Of a stretch of DNA of 64,000 nucleotides, positions 47,972 through 56,762 are shown piece after piece (position 1 is the stretch's first letter; each line of letters opens with the position of its first letter). Below the pieces are notes generated by a model. It was not told the DNA's origin. It did no database searches and saw only the letters and a list, made by a program, of their open reading frames with translations. Source of the DNA: Trichomonas vaginalis G3 (Eukaryota; Parabasalia; Trichomonadida; Trichomonadidae); contig NC_067207.1 in NCBI RefSeq assembly GCF_026262505.1, positions 26,628,082 through 26,692,081 of the forward strand. Reading direction: 5' to 3'. The translations under genes were made by a program, and so were the position numbers.

Positions 47972-49203
47972 ATGTACAGAATAGATGTTTCAGATTTTTA
48001 TGACTTCCAAGCATTCAGAAATATGTGTCCATTTAGAGACTATAACAAAGCAGTCGAGAATTTGAAACGTTTAGTCATTTATGTCGACTCTGCCCCAGAA
48101 TGTTATGTCATGAAAGAATGGGATGTAGTCTTTAACAAACCTAAAGCGACAATAGTTTCAGAACAAGAATGTAGACAGAAACTTAAGAAAATAAAAGTCG
48201 TACAAGTTGGAATGAAGATGTTAGATGCTTGGGATATCTTATTGTCAAAGTTAGAAGATTTTTCAGTTCGAGGTATAAAGTTCTATACACCTTCTCCAAA
48301 CTTCTATTCTATCTTCACTGGATATAAATACGAACAAGTAGAATGGAAAGAAAATATTATAGAAGCTTGGTTAGACCATGTCAAAGAAATTATATGCAAT
48401 GGAAACGAAAGAGTCTATGAGTATATCTTATTTGGTTTGCAAACATCTTACAACATCCAAGTGCTAAAAATGAAACTGCTCTCATTATAATTGGAAAACA
48501 AGGAACAGGTAAGAACACATTCTTTACAGATGTCTTATGCAAACTGTTAGAAGGCTATTCGAACCCGAATATGACAAACTTAGAAAACATCTGTGGCAAG
48601 TTTAACTCCTCAATAGAGAATATGAAACTTATAGTATGTAACGAACTTCAAAGTATAGATACAACAAAAGTTTTAAACTCAGATGCTTTGAAGAGTCTTA
48701 TAACAGATAAAGTTGGAGTTGTTGAAAGAAAATATAAAGACCAAAGAGTTTGTGAAAATGTTGCAAACTTCATTATGGTTTCAAACAATTCTGTTCCGAT
48801 GAAGTTAGAAAGTTCTGACAGAAGATATGTAGTTGTCAGAACGTCAGAAGCTCATATGCAAGATACAGAATATTTTGACGACTTAGCAGAAACTTTGACA
48901 TCTGACTTTTACAACCACTTGTTCTCATATTTATGACATTAGATATTTCAAAGTTCAATCCAAGACAAATTCCACATACCGAAGAGAGACAAACATTGTT
49001 AGAAGCAAACAAGAGTGTATATGAACTGTTCATAGATGAAACTGACTTTGAGTGTTTTAGATGAAAGGTCATTGTACGATTCGTATAAACAATATTGTCA
49101 AGAATATGGTTATATGACAGCGTCTAAACGAACATTCTTGGCAAATGTCAAAAGTCTTTTAGACGTACAGAATGGTGTATATACAAAGAAAAAATTTTTA
49201 TGA
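47972..49203 (+). pseudogene. Superfamily 3 helicase gene of element B, broken
   Basis: Counterpart of 22438-23671, with MYRIDVSDFYDFQAF, GKQGTGKNTFF, LIVCNELQSI and FIMVSNNSVPMK in order. It lies between the minor capsid gene and the SSB-like gene, all on one strand and closely spaced. Broken in a few places. Confidence 0.75.
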
Positions 49204-49242
49204 GTAAATTTAAAAAAATATTTTTTTTATCCGATAGAAAAG

Positions 49243-49662
49243 ATGGCAAAATTCATCTCAGTAAACAAGTACATGTCAGGACTTAAAGAAGAACTAGACC
49301 CATTCACATATTTGAATGTTTACTTCTACCATTTTGAAAAGTCTTCATTCAGCAAAGTTTGGAACATCGAACCAGTTAAGTTTGCTATTGTGACTAAAAA
49401 TGGTGCGAAATTTGAAGACTTAGACATAGAAGGTTTGTTAGCAGTCAAAGAAAGTTTTGACAGAAGGTTTTCAAACCTTAAAGAAGGCAAAGCATACAAA
49501 CTTGTTATACCTTATGAACCAAAGAAAGCAGACGACTATGAATATTATGAGTCTAAGATAGTTGAAGTTCAAGGTAAATTGGGTAAAAAGATTTTAGAGT
49601 CTAAGCCAGTGTTTACTCCTAAAGAGGAAGAGAACATTGACATTGACCCAGAAATGTTCTAA
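49243..49662 (+). CDS. Candidate single-strand DNA-binding protein of element B
   Basis: 139 residues, intact, and nearly identical to 21979-22398. It is beta-rich with the acidic, Phe-ending tail EEENIDIDPEMF. It follows the helicase gene by about 40 bases on the same strand. Its preservation in both elements, where the helicase genes are broken, may be chance or a matter of length. Confidence 0.5.
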   Translation: MAKFISVNKYMSGLKEELDPFTYLNVYFYHFEKSSFSKVWNIEPVKFAIVTKNGAKFEDLDIEGLLAVKESFDRRFSNLKEGKAYKLVIPYEPKKADDYEYYESKIVEVQGKLGKKILESKPVFTPKEEENIDIDPEMF

Positions 49663-49678
49663 AAATAAAATTTTATTT

Positions 49679-50128
49679 TTACATGTCAAATTTCTTTTTT
49701 CTCTGGAACTGGTTCAGGTTCTTTCTTCTCTTCTTCTTTTTTCTCTTTCTTTTCTTTCTTCTTCTTTCTGGTGGAGTTATGTCAAATTTGGCGCAACTAT
49801 ATTTATGTAAAAGTTCTTTGTCCTTTAATAGCTCTTCTATTCTGTTTTCTATTTCATCTTCAAGAACAGCGCATGTGTCTTCTTTGCATTCTAAGAACTT
49901 TTGTTGGACTTCATCTTTCCAATCGGCGTCATCTCTGTCAACAAGTCTGTCATTGACAAATTTTAAGACTGCTCTGCTTAATGTTTTATGGTTCTTGTCA
50001 TATTCCCAGAAACAGAACTTTAGAACAAATTCACCTTTCTTGTTTACACTATGTAAGATTTTATGGTCGACAGATGTTTTGCTGTCGAAAAGCTTGTCTC
50101 GAATATAGATAGCGAAATCGCTAGACAT
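49679..50128 (-). CDS. Element B protein with charged C-terminal tail
   Basis: 149 residues. The N-terminal domain is that of the 21495 protein (MSSDFAIYIRDKLFD, FVLKFCFWEYDKNH). The Lys/Glu tail differs in reading and is shorter, which is common in such low-complexity tails. It is convergent with the SSB-like gene and divergent to the ATPase gene. Confidence 0.5.
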   Translation of the reverse strand: MSSDFAIYIRDKLFDSKTSVDHKILHSVNKKGEFVLKFCFWEYDKNHKTLSRAVLKFVNDRLVDRDDADWKDEVQQKFLECKEDTCAVLEDEIENRIEELLKDKELLHKYSCAKFDITPPERRRKKRKRKKKKRRKNLNQFQRKKKFDM

Positions 50129-50164
50129 TTTCTAAAAGATAAAATTTTTAATTTTTCTAAAAAT
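50129..50164. promoter_or_regulatory. Two-way A/T spacer, element B copy
   Basis: Counterpart of 21459-21494, with TTTTCTAAAAGAT and TTTTTCTAAAAAT boxes facing opposite ways before two divergent ATGs. Confidence 0.45.
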
Positions 50165-51040
50165 ATGTTAGAAAAAAAGTTTGCTGACATTGACAAGAAA
50201 TTTGAGAATGTTTTAAACAAGAACAAGAGGAAGTTAGAAAATGCTCAGATAAAGCCTATACATGACAAGTTCTTATTTGCTCAGAATGGTATAACAGGTC
50301 TAATTGCACCACCTGGGTCGGGTAAGACTTTCACTTATCTTAAAATGGCTGCACAACAACAAGAACTAGATGAGAAGAACCCATTCTATGAGTTAGTTGT
50401 CATTTGTAGTACTTCTGGTCAATTTGACCAAACCGTCAATTCGTTCAAAGATATTATAAAGAAGTCTAAGTTAGTATGTATAAAAGACTCTGAGTTGTTA
50501 GATTGGATAAAGAAGTACCAAAGAAGAGTTTTGAAGTATAATGCTATAAATGAGTATATAAATTCTAAGTTTAAAGACCCAAATGAGGAAATGCAGAGAA
50601 TATTAGACAAACACCACTTCAGAAACAAACAGAAAGAGATAGAATACATTTCGAAGAAATTGCAATCTTACGATTGGAAGACATACCCTCATAGGTGTCT
50701 TCTTATCTTAGATGACTTTGCTTCTCATCCTTTGTTAAAGAATAGAGAACAAGATATGTGTCGAATTCTTAAGAAACTTAGGCACTTTAACATCTCAGTC
50801 GTAATATGTGTACAGACAGCAAAGAGTTTAAGTAAGGATGTTAAAAGAATACTTACTGACATTATACTTTTCCCCGGATTGTCCGAAGACGATTTCATGG
50901 AACTTATGAAAGAGTCCATGGCAGGTAAGTTTGACAGATATGAACTATGGGAGAAGTATAAAGTCATACAAGACCCTCATACTTCTTTCAGAATTCATAT
51001 CTACGCAAACAAAGTTCAAATTGTAAAAAGTCAAGCTTGA
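50165..51040 (+). CDS. FtsK/HerA-type DNA-packaging ATPase 1 of element B
   Basis: 291 residues, open throughout. Walker A is IAPPGSGKTFTYLK (residues about 50-63), Walker B is LLILDDFASH, and a sensor strand VVICVQTAKSL follows. The order and spacing match Polinton and virophage packaging ATPases, which drive DNA into the capsid. The middle is a long helical insert. Element B also has a second, diverged ATPase at 53746, so this one probably belongs to the A-like gene set. Confidence 0.8.
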   Translation: MLEKKFADIDKKFENVLNKNKRKLENAQIKPIHDKFLFAQNGITGLIAPPGSGKTFTYLKMAAQQQELDEKNPFYELVVICSTSGQFDQTVNSFKDIIKKSKLVCIKDSELLDWIKKYQRRVLKYNAINEYINSKFKDPNEEMQRILDKHHFRNKQKEIEYISKKLQSYDWKTYPHRCLLILDDFASHPLLKNREQDMCRILKKLRHFNISVVICVQTAKSLSKDVKRILTDIILFPGLSEDDFMELMKESMAGKFDRYELWEKYKVIQDPHTSFRIHIYANKVQIVKSQA

Positions 51041-51097
51041 AAAATAAAGAGTTCATTTACCCTACTTGTTTGAAGTTGTCAAAATACTCTGTTATTT

Positions 51098-51300
51098 TTC
51101 ACTGTTTTCATGAGTTTTAGGCGACCCAGATAAAAGTCGGTCTCGCTGTTCTTCACTGTTTTCATAGAGTTTTGGCGACTAAGGTTTCTTACCTACTCGC
51201 TGTTCTTCACTGTTTTCATAGAGTTTTGGCGACTAAGTTTTTTTACGTACTCGCTGTTCTTCACTGTTTTCATAGAGTTTTGGCGACTAAGGTTTTCCGA
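51098..51300. repeat. Tandem repeats with TTCACTGTTTTCATAGAGTT
   Basis: Three to four units of about 54 bases containing GTTTTGGCGACTAAGG and TACTCGCTG. Reversed relatives stand at 19080-19215 in element A. The stretch just before (51047-51098) matches the end of the KilA-N gene in reverse, so this is where B leaves the A-like sequence. Confidence 0.75.
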
Positions 51301-51363
51301 GGGAAGCAAGCATATGCCATTTTACTCAGAATTTTGTTGCTGAATTCAGCAAAAATAATGTTT

Positions 51364-51413
51364 AGGGTAGAAGGTTAGATCTAACCTCTTTTCTACCCTC
51401 TTTTCTCACCTCA
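51364..51413. repeat. Switch-like palindrome, GGTTAG class with mixed end
   Basis: GGGTAGAAGGTTAGATCTAACC, given here as AGGTTAGATCTAACCT, with one TCTACCC and a final CTCACC of the other class. Confidence 0.7.
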
Positions 51414-51654
51414 TGAATTTTCATGATTTCAGTTAGTATGGTTATGTTGGGTACGGCGGCACTGCGTTCCACCTTACCCAATACTTGTGAATTTGACACT
51501 TTACGAAACCGTTAACGTATATTTTACAACACAAACGACAACACTAACTCAACCTTAAATATTTACAAAGCCGCCAACCACTTCACTAACGAACTCACTA
51601 ATGTAAAAATAAACGTTCTCACTATCGTTCTCACTAACAACTTCACTAATGTTC
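51414..51654. other. Junction spacer between the two gene sets of element B
   Basis: 240 bases with repeated CACTAACxAxxTCAC words (CTCACTATCGTTCTCACTAA). No gene is supported. No terminal repeat of another element could be recognised here. Confidence 0.5.
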
Positions 51655-51948
51655 TCATAAATTTTCCTCAATATCTTCATCATCAGTGTTAACCCTATTG
51701 TAGTCATACTTGAAGCCATAAACTTTCTCTAACTTCTTAACGTACAATTTACATAACTTACCTTCGTCATCGTATGGTTTAATGATATAACTATTTCTAT
51801 CTTTATACACAGTCAATGAAAAGTCAACTGGTCTCGGATGTATTTGAAAGAACATGTTATGCTCAGGAAGGAAGAATAAATGTTTAAATGTATGTTTGTT
51901 ATATGTTTTGATTTGTATGAGTTGCTTTTGTTCTGTCATTACATCCAA
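51655..51948 (-). CDS. Small element B protein, 97 aa
   Basis: MDVMTEQKQLIQIKTYNKHTF, then beta-rich (LFFLPEHNMFFQIHPRP, VDFSLTVYKDRNSYIIKP), with an acidic end DDEDIEENL. Its start is faintly like that of the MDVFEYLF family at 45882, which would make it the second set's member. Function unknown; intact. Confidence 0.5.
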   Translation of the reverse strand: MDVMTEQKQLIQIKTYNKHTFKHLFFLPEHNMFFQIHPRPVDFSLTVYKDRNSYIIKPYDDEGKLCKLYVKKLEKVYGFKYDYNRVNTDDEDIEENL

Positions 51949-52038
51949 ATAAAATAAAAATAATTTTAAAAAATAAACTTAAAAATTAATGATATCACCA
52001 CCCTCACACGTATGAAAACATAGCACAAAAATAAATTT

Positions 52039-52085
52039 AGGTGAAGTGGTGAAATCTCACCTCTTTTTTCACCTCTTTTTTCACC
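52039..52085. repeat. Switch-like palindrome, GGTGAG class variant
   Basis: GGTGAAATCTCACC with following TTCACC repeats. The change at the centre (AAATCT for AGATCT) loses one pair of the inner palindrome. Confidence 0.65.
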
Positions 52086-52097
52086 CACTTGAATTCA

Positions 52098-52622
52098 TTA
52101 CTTTATAACTCTCTTCCTTGGTTTCTTTTTAGTTGCTTTCTTCACGTCTGTCTCCAACTTGACTGTCTTTCTTCTTCGTCCGTAATGATACCAGTTACTT
52201 CCACCAGTCAATGGGTCAAATGGTCTTTCGTAAGGGTTTCCATACATTCCATAGGGACCATACGGAAGAACTACTGGTGGAGAAGAAACATTTTCTTTAG
52301 TTCCATCGACTCTATTTAAATGCATTGTTTCACCTTTCATCTGGTCATTAAAGTCTTTTGCATGTTTTGCAAACTCATCGTCCTTTCCTAAAGCATTTTC
52401 TGACTCAGTCGCAACCAAATTGGATGCTTTATTTATGAGCCCTATTTTATTTAATCTTAACTTCTTTGCAACCCAGCCTCCAATCTTCCCTTTATTTGCA
52501 TCTAATGTCTTCGAAACCCTTCCTCCACTCATTTTATTTACTGCGTCATAAGCTCCAAGTGCTTTTGCTCCAAATGCTAATGCTTTTGTTCCCATTGCGC
52601 CTAAAGCTGCCCAAGCTACCAT
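52098..52622 (-). CDS. Minor-capsid-like membrane/DNA protein of element B, 174 aa
   Basis: The N-terminal 70 residues are Ala/Gly-rich and amphipathic (MVAWAALGAMGTKALAFGAKA). The middle is charged, a Pro/Tyr/Gly-rich stretch follows (PYGPYGMYGNPYERPFDP), and the end is strongly basic (KKATKKKPRKRVIK). The basic end could contact DNA, and the start could contact membrane or capsid, as in adenovirus pVI and core proteins. Intact. It is read with the next two genes on one strand with no gaps, like an operon. Confidence 0.5.
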   Translation of the reverse strand: MVAWAALGAMGTKALAFGAKALGAYDAVNKMSGGRVSKTLDANKGKIGGWVAKKLRLNKIGLINKASNLVATESENALGKDDEFAKHAKDFNDQMKGETMHLNRVDGTKENVSSPPVVLPYGPYGMYGNPYERPFDPLTGGSNWYHYGRRRKTVKLETDVKKATKKKPRKRVIK

Positions 52623-52847
52623 TTACACCATATTAAAATCATCTCTCTTCAATATTATCTCATAAAAGTTCTCTTTACTGGAGAAAGTCAATGAAACATA
52701 AGCGTTCTCACGGGCTTCGTCCTCGCCGCGTTGCGGCTTCATAAACTTCTTTCTTATCTCATCTATTCTCAATAAAATGTCTGAACAATTGCTAACATCT
52801 TCTACAACAGTTATTTCATCATGAATGACCTTTAAAAACAAGCTCAT
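52623..52847 (-). CDS. Small element B protein with hairpin-coded insert, 74 aa
   Basis: MSLFLKVIHDEITVVEDVSNC, then a stretch MKPQRGEDEARENAY encoded by a GC-rich hairpin (GCCGCGTTGCGGC at 52725-52737), then YVSLTFSSKENFYEIILKR. The genes on both sides abut it with zero bases between stop and next start. Function unknown. Confidence 0.45.
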   Translation of the reverse strand: MSLFLKVIHDEITVVEDVSNCSDILLRIDEIRKKFMKPQRGEDEARENAYVSLTFSSKENFYEIILKRDDFNMV

Positions 52848-53729
52848 TTAATATGCTATTAAAATCATTTCAATAATGAGTCCATCCTTTCCATCTTTAG
52901 GTAGCACAACATCTTTCATTGAAGAAGGTTCGACAAGTCTTATGTTAAACTTACTGACAAAGTTTGTTATACTATAATGCTTCGGTGGCGAATACATGTA
53001 GTTTGAAAGACATAATATAGATTCTTCAGCAAATTCACTTATACTGGATTTTATAACAATGTTCTCACGAGACCAAATACCACCAATTGACAATCTTGTA
53101 AGCAATCCTGCTGAACCTTCTACTGTAAACGTCGATGGTAACATTCCACGAAGGTCATCTATTGACATCGTTGAGTCACTGAATTTAAATATTTTCTTAA
53201 AGCAATCGTCATTATCTAACCATGCAATAGCTTTGAAGTTTTCATTCGAATATACATCTGCTTCATTAAATGTAAAACCTGACTTCTTTGCAGAGACGAC
53301 TTTAAAATCTATTGCATTTGTTTCAAAATTATATACTATGGTAACTTCTGAAGGTAATGGATGTCCTTCCGCAGTCAGTTGTTCTCTCACTACCGTTTGA
53401 AGCTTTGTGTTAAAAACTTTCATGTCATCTCCTGTGTCTAGGTTCACATACACAGCAACAGGAAAACTATCTTGCTTCTTTGTTTCATCATTATACCTCA
53501 AAACATTAAAGTTCTTCAATAATATTGTTCTTCCTGCTGGAATACTTCTAACTTGTCTTATTTCAATAGCTTTCTCACCTCCTACATACTCTACCCAGTG
53601 TCTTGGATATTCATAAGTATACTGACTTTCTTGAATTTTGGTAGGTTTCATCATAACGTGTTCATAGTATATCTTTATACTCTTGTCAGTTAGACTCGGT
53701 GCTATGTTCTGAATATTTCTGACTTGCAT
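52848..53729 (-). CDS. Intact member of the 10091/15257 structural family, 293 aa
   Basis: From ATG at 53727-53729. Beta-rich throughout: YTYEYPRHWVEYVGGEKAIE, VAVYVNLDTGDDMKVFNTK, EVTIVYNFETNAIDFKVV, then ESILCLSNYMYSPPKHYSI and a hydrophobic end GLIIEMILIAY. It aligns with both broken members of element A along its length. It is the best representative of a family present once or twice per element near fibre genes. I infer a virion structural protein; no named family is recognised. Confidence 0.55.
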   Translation of the reverse strand: MQVRNIQNIAPSLTDKSIKIYYEHVMMKPTKIQESQYTYEYPRHWVEYVGGEKAIEIRQVRSIPAGRTILLKNFNVLRYNDETKKQDSFPVAVYVNLDTGDDMKVFNTKLQTVVREQLTAEGHPLPSEVTIVYNFETNAIDFKVVSAKKSGFTFNEADVYSNENFKAIAWLDNDDCFKKIFKFSDSTMSIDDLRGMLPSTFTVEGSAGLLTRLSIGGIWSRENIVIKSSISEFAEESILCLSNYMYSPPKHYSITNFVSKFNIRLVEPSSMKDVVLPKDGKDGLIIEMILIAY

Positions 53730-53745
53730 TTTTAATGAAGATAAA
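53730..53745. promoter_or_regulatory. Two-way promoter-like spacer
   Basis: 16 bases, TTTTTAATGAAGATAAA less one, between divergent ATGs of the structural and ATPase genes. Each side shows TTTTTA or TTTATC before its gene. Confidence 0.45.
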
Positions 53746-54633
53746 ATGAAGCATTTAATACATGACGTAGATGAAGACATGAATGAAAGCAGTGAAAAGC
53801 TCAACAGTTCTCTCATTCTTCCTTTCAGTAAGGACTATGAGTTCTGTTCAAATGGTGTGTATTTCTATTGTGGAAAGATGGGTTCAGGTAAGACATTTAA
53901 CCTCATTCGTCATATACTCATAACAGAGCGTTTAGGAAACGACTCATATTATGACCAAATCATTATATCAGCAACTTCAGACTCTATGGATTCAACAGCG
54001 AAAACATTTATGTCAAAAGTTCAAGCCTCTGTCGTTAAAGTTCCAGATAGCGAACTCATTGAATTTCTTCAACGTTACATTCGACGTAAGAGAAAATATT
54101 ATGCTATTGTAGAGTTCATACAGTCAGGAATGCAAAAGACTTCAGAAGAGATGGAAAGAATTATTGACAAACACCACTTACGTCAATACTCAGGAGTTTA
54201 CGATATGAAACGACTGACAAACTACATTCTATCAAAACTTTCAAAATACCCCTTCAAAAAATATCCTTCAAACACTCTGCTCGTTTGCGACGACTTCGCC
54301 GGAAAAGGTTTAGTGTCAAAGCCTGACTCACCATTAGCTAACATCATAACTAAAGTCAGACATTACCATTTAACTGTAGCAATACTTATGCAAACATGGA
54401 GGTTTTTAGCTTTAAACATAAAACGTCTCATAACTGACTTCGTTATCTTTCAAGGTTTCTCACGTTATGATATTGAACTCATTTGGAAACAGTCAGGTAT
54501 AACATTACCTTTTGAAGAAATTTGGGAAGCATATAAGTCTCTCATCTCTCCTCGTTCATACCTTGAGATTCATATCATGACTAATACCATTAAAGTCAAA
54601 AATATTCCATGGGAACGACCAACATTGTTTTAA
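53746..54633 (+). CDS. FtsK/HerA-type DNA-packaging ATPase 2 of element B
   Basis: 295 residues, intact. Walker A YCGKMGSGKTFNLIRH (about residues 42-57), Walker B TLLVCDDFAGKG, sensor LTVAILMQTWRFL, and the same long insert between them as ATPase 1 (RRKRKYYAIVEFIQSGM and DKHHLRQYSG against RRVLKYNAINEYI and DKHHFRNKQK). The two are homologous but differ at most positions, so they come from different element lineages. It packages DNA into the particle. Its stop overlaps the convergent gene by four bases. Confidence 0.8.
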   Translation: MKHLIHDVDEDMNESSEKLNSSLILPFSKDYEFCSNGVYFYCGKMGSGKTFNLIRHILITERLGNDSYYDQIIISATSDSMDSTAKTFMSKVQASVVKVPDSELIEFLQRYIRRKRKYYAIVEFIQSGMQKTSEEMERIIDKHHLRQYSGVYDMKRLTNYILSKLSKYPFKKYPSNTLLVCDDFAGKGLVSKPDSPLANIITKVRHYHLTVAILMQTWRFLALNIKRLITDFVIFQGFSRYDIELIWKQSGITLPFEEIWEAYKSLISPRSYLEIHIMTNTIKVKNIPWERPTLF

Positions 54634-55022
54634 AGTTTAACCTTCAATTGACTGATGGTAAACAAATTCCATGCATCTCTGTCGCCATTTCTGTTAATAT
54701 TTTTGCTGTCATTCATATCATCCACTTCCCCATCCGTTAGCTTTTGAGGATATGTGTTAGAATAGCTGTTCTTAAATGAAGGCTTTTCACCTTTGAGAGC
54801 ATAAACTCTATAACTTTCTGCATACTTTATGTTTGAACCTCCTGAGCCATCATTGACATAAATTTTTATAGGCTTCCACCCTTTGTTCATATTCCTGCTT
54901 CTTCCCTTAGCTCTTTTGTTCAGTAGTTCTACATCTTTATACACAGCTCCTGTCTCAGTGAATTCAACAATATTTTCATTCGTTAGCTTTACATTCAAAC
55001 CCTTGTCGAGTATATTGTTCAT
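54630..55022 (-). CDS. Element B protein, 130 aa, unrecognised
   Basis: Starts MNNILDKGLNVKLTNENIVEF; an ATG nine bases upstream is also possible. A small beta-rich start, a basic centre (NKRAKGRSRNMNKGWKPIK), Gly/Ser-rich loops and a polar end. Divergent to the 55057 gene and convergent with ATPase 2. Function unknown; intact. Confidence 0.5.
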   Translation of the reverse strand: MNNILDKGLNVKLTNENIVEFTETGAVYKDVELLNKRAKGRSRNMNKGWKPIKIYVNDGSGGSNIKYAESYRVYALKGEKPSFKNSYSNTYPQKLTDGEVDDMNDSKNINRNGDRDAWNLFTISQLKVKL

Positions 55023-55056
55023 TTCATACATATAAAAGGTTTTTATTCTATATGAA
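55023..55056. promoter_or_regulatory. Palindromic spacer between divergent genes
   Basis: The sequence around both starts is symmetric: CATTTCATA on the left reads as TATGAAATG on the right, with ATAAAAGG and TTTTTATTC between. Each ATG therefore has the same local leader. Confidence 0.5.
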
Positions 55057-55707
55057 ATGAGAAGCAAATCCATCTTAGCTGGTGCCGTTAATGTTCCAAT
55101 TGAACCAACATCAAATGTTGACTCACGAACGACAAACAATATTGTCATAAAGAACTATAGTTCGGAGTGTTTGAAAGAGCCAGAACCAGAACTTAAGTCG
55201 GGAGGGCTCAAAGAGCCCATCTTGGCGCATGGCGCCGTGAATTTAAACTCAGCTTCAAACGCTAACGCTACATCAGATGTTAAGTTAGAGTATCCACCAC
55301 TGGACCAAGTTCTTTCAAGAGAAGCCAACGACAACCCTTACACAAATGTTCAAACAAATCCTTCAGATAACGTAGACCATTACCTTCTTCAGTTATACCA
55401 AACAATTTTACTCAAAGACGATAAGAAGCTTTTGACAAATCTTATAAGCAAGAACCAAATAATTCTAACAAAGGAGGACCTTGAAAATGTTATCTCACGA
55501 ATAACAGGGAAACAATGTGTCATTGACTATCTCGACCCTGAAATCGAATGCTGTGGTCAAACTCCACTATTCATGAAAATAGGTAACATCCGCATCATTG
55601 AAACACCAGGAACTACAGGAGTTGAGTTTAAGTATAAATATTCGAACGAGTATACAAAACTATCTACTTACTATAAGCTTTGCTTGAAATATGTTTTAGT
55701 AAATTAA
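55057..55707 (+). CDS. Intact member of the 24746/46319 cassette family, 216 aa
   Basis: A disordered start (MRSKSILAGAVNVPIEPTSN) is followed by a helix (HYLLQLYQTILLKDDKKLL) and a compact domain with DPEIECCGQTPLFMKIGNIRI and FKYKYSNEYTKLS. It corresponds domain by domain with the A-type gene (EPDISCCGVSYNVIDKIYV). Residues about 48-62 (GGLKEPILAHGAV) are encoded by a double GC-rich hairpin module that occurs again just after the stop. Function unknown. Confidence 0.55.
   Translation: MRSKSILAGAVNVPIEPTSNVDSRTTNNIVIKNYSSECLKEPEPELKSGGLKEPILAHGAVNLNSASNANATSDVKLEYPPLDQVLSREANDNPYTNVQTNPSDNVDHYLLQLYQTILLKDDKKLLTNLISKNQIILTKEDLENVISRITGKQCVIDYLDPEIECCGQTPLFMKIGNIRIIETPGTTGVEFKYKYSNEYTKLSTYYKLCLKYVLVN
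55201..55237. repeat. Double hairpin module inside the 55057 gene
   Basis: GGGCTCAAAGAGCCC (55204-55218) and GGCGCATGGCGCC (55224-55236), joined by ATCTT. It stays in frame. Confidence 0.85.
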
Positions 55708-55715
55708 AGCAGTCA

Positions 55716-55752
55716 GGAGGGCTCTTTGAGCCCATCTTGGCGCTTTGCGCCG
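55716..55752. repeat. Double hairpin module after the 55057 gene
   Basis: GGGCTCTTTGAGCCC (55719-55733) and GGCGCTTTGCGCC (55739-55751), joined by ATCTT. The first hairpin is the exact reverse complement of that at 55204, so only the loop looks flipped. Confidence 0.85.
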
Positions 55753-55766
55753 TCAGTCAAAAAAAT

Positions 55767-56039
55767 TCAAGTTAGCAATTTGTAATATCTGTCCAAAACT
55801 TCTTCAACAGTATCGAACTCATCTTCATAATGCAAACCTAATCTTATTGACTTGGTGCAGTTTTCACTAACACAATATAGCGCTTTGCGCTCGGCGCCTT
55901 TGACGCCTTTTTCTGTTCTCTTGACTGACATAACTAACTCATTTGTTTCATCAAACAGCAACAACCAAAGTTCATGACCTAATACATAACATTCATACTT
56001 TATATTTTTAGCTCTGAGTTCTCTTGTAAGCTGTTGCAT
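55767..56039 (-). CDS. Small element B protein, 90 aa (24509 family)
   Basis: MQQLTRELRAKNIKYECYVLG, a beta strand LWLLLFDETNELVMSVKR, an Ala/Glu/Lys-rich insert RTEKGVKGAERKALYC coded by GC-rich hairpin sequence (about 55875-55912), and an acidic helix FDTVEEVLDRYYKLLT. The order matches the 76-residue protein at 24509, which lacks the insert. It overlaps the minor capsid-type gene slightly. Confidence 0.5.
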   Translation of the reverse strand: MQQLTRELRAKNIKYECYVLGHELWLLLFDETNELVMSVKRTEKGVKGAERKALYCVSENCTKSIRLGLHYEDEFDTVEEVLDRYYKLLT

Positions 56040-56762
56040 TTAATATTTTCTAAAAAGTCAACTTCAACAGTCATTCGCACTGGTGCCTTCAGTTCTACAG
56101 GCTCTCCTTGAAAGTCAACAAGTCTGAATTGCATGTCTTTCAAATTATGAGGACTAATGCGAACCCATTTACCTAAATGAGTTGCTATGACAGGAACGTT
56201 TGGAATGAACATTGAATTGACTGCATAACAGAAGGATTTATATTCTACTGAACCTTTACTATTAACTCCTGAAATACCTGTGACATTAGCTATTTTGACT
56301 CAACGTACAAACAATTACCATAACATACGTATGGAACAGATTTCATCTCAATCGTTTTGTCAACACTTTTCAAAGGAAATGTCATATGGTATGCCCCAGA
56401 AGAAGTTGTACTCTATGACTCATTCTTGGTATCTTGAACTCTTTCTTGCTACTGAACTTCAATGTTCCCTCAGAAGAGAGTTCGACATCTATGTTGTCAA
56501 TAGTTTCTTCATTTATGAGAGTATCTATGACTCCAGCAATTTTATCTATTCTATACTCGGCTCTGTTAGGAAATGTTACAACACTTCTTTTGTCATCTAT
56601 TTCAAATCTCATGAAATCTGTTTCATCTGTTATGACAAAAGTTGCGATAGTATTGAAGTCAACAACTCTGAAAGCAAGCGCTTCATTCTGAAGACCTAAG
56701 TTTGTTTGTAGCTTTACTGTCCCGTATTCGTTTGGGTCTGTACTTTGCAAATAGAACAACAT
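56000..56762 (-). pseudogene. Second minor capsid (penton-like) gene of element B, broken
   Basis: Begins MLFYLQSTDPNEYGTVKLQT and is beta-rich (SVVTFPNRAEYRIDKIAGV, VELSSEGTLKFSSKKEF). It ends VRISPHNLKDMQFRLVDFQ and GEPVELKAPVRMTVEVDFL, which corresponds to the end of the A-type gene. The cassette of minor capsid, 90-residue and 55057-type genes is the same as in element A. Broken. Confidence 0.5.

Noticed and set aside
51172-51378. Plus-strand frame of 68 codons with internal repeats
   Set aside because: It is built of the 54-base DNA repeats and has no relative elsewhere.
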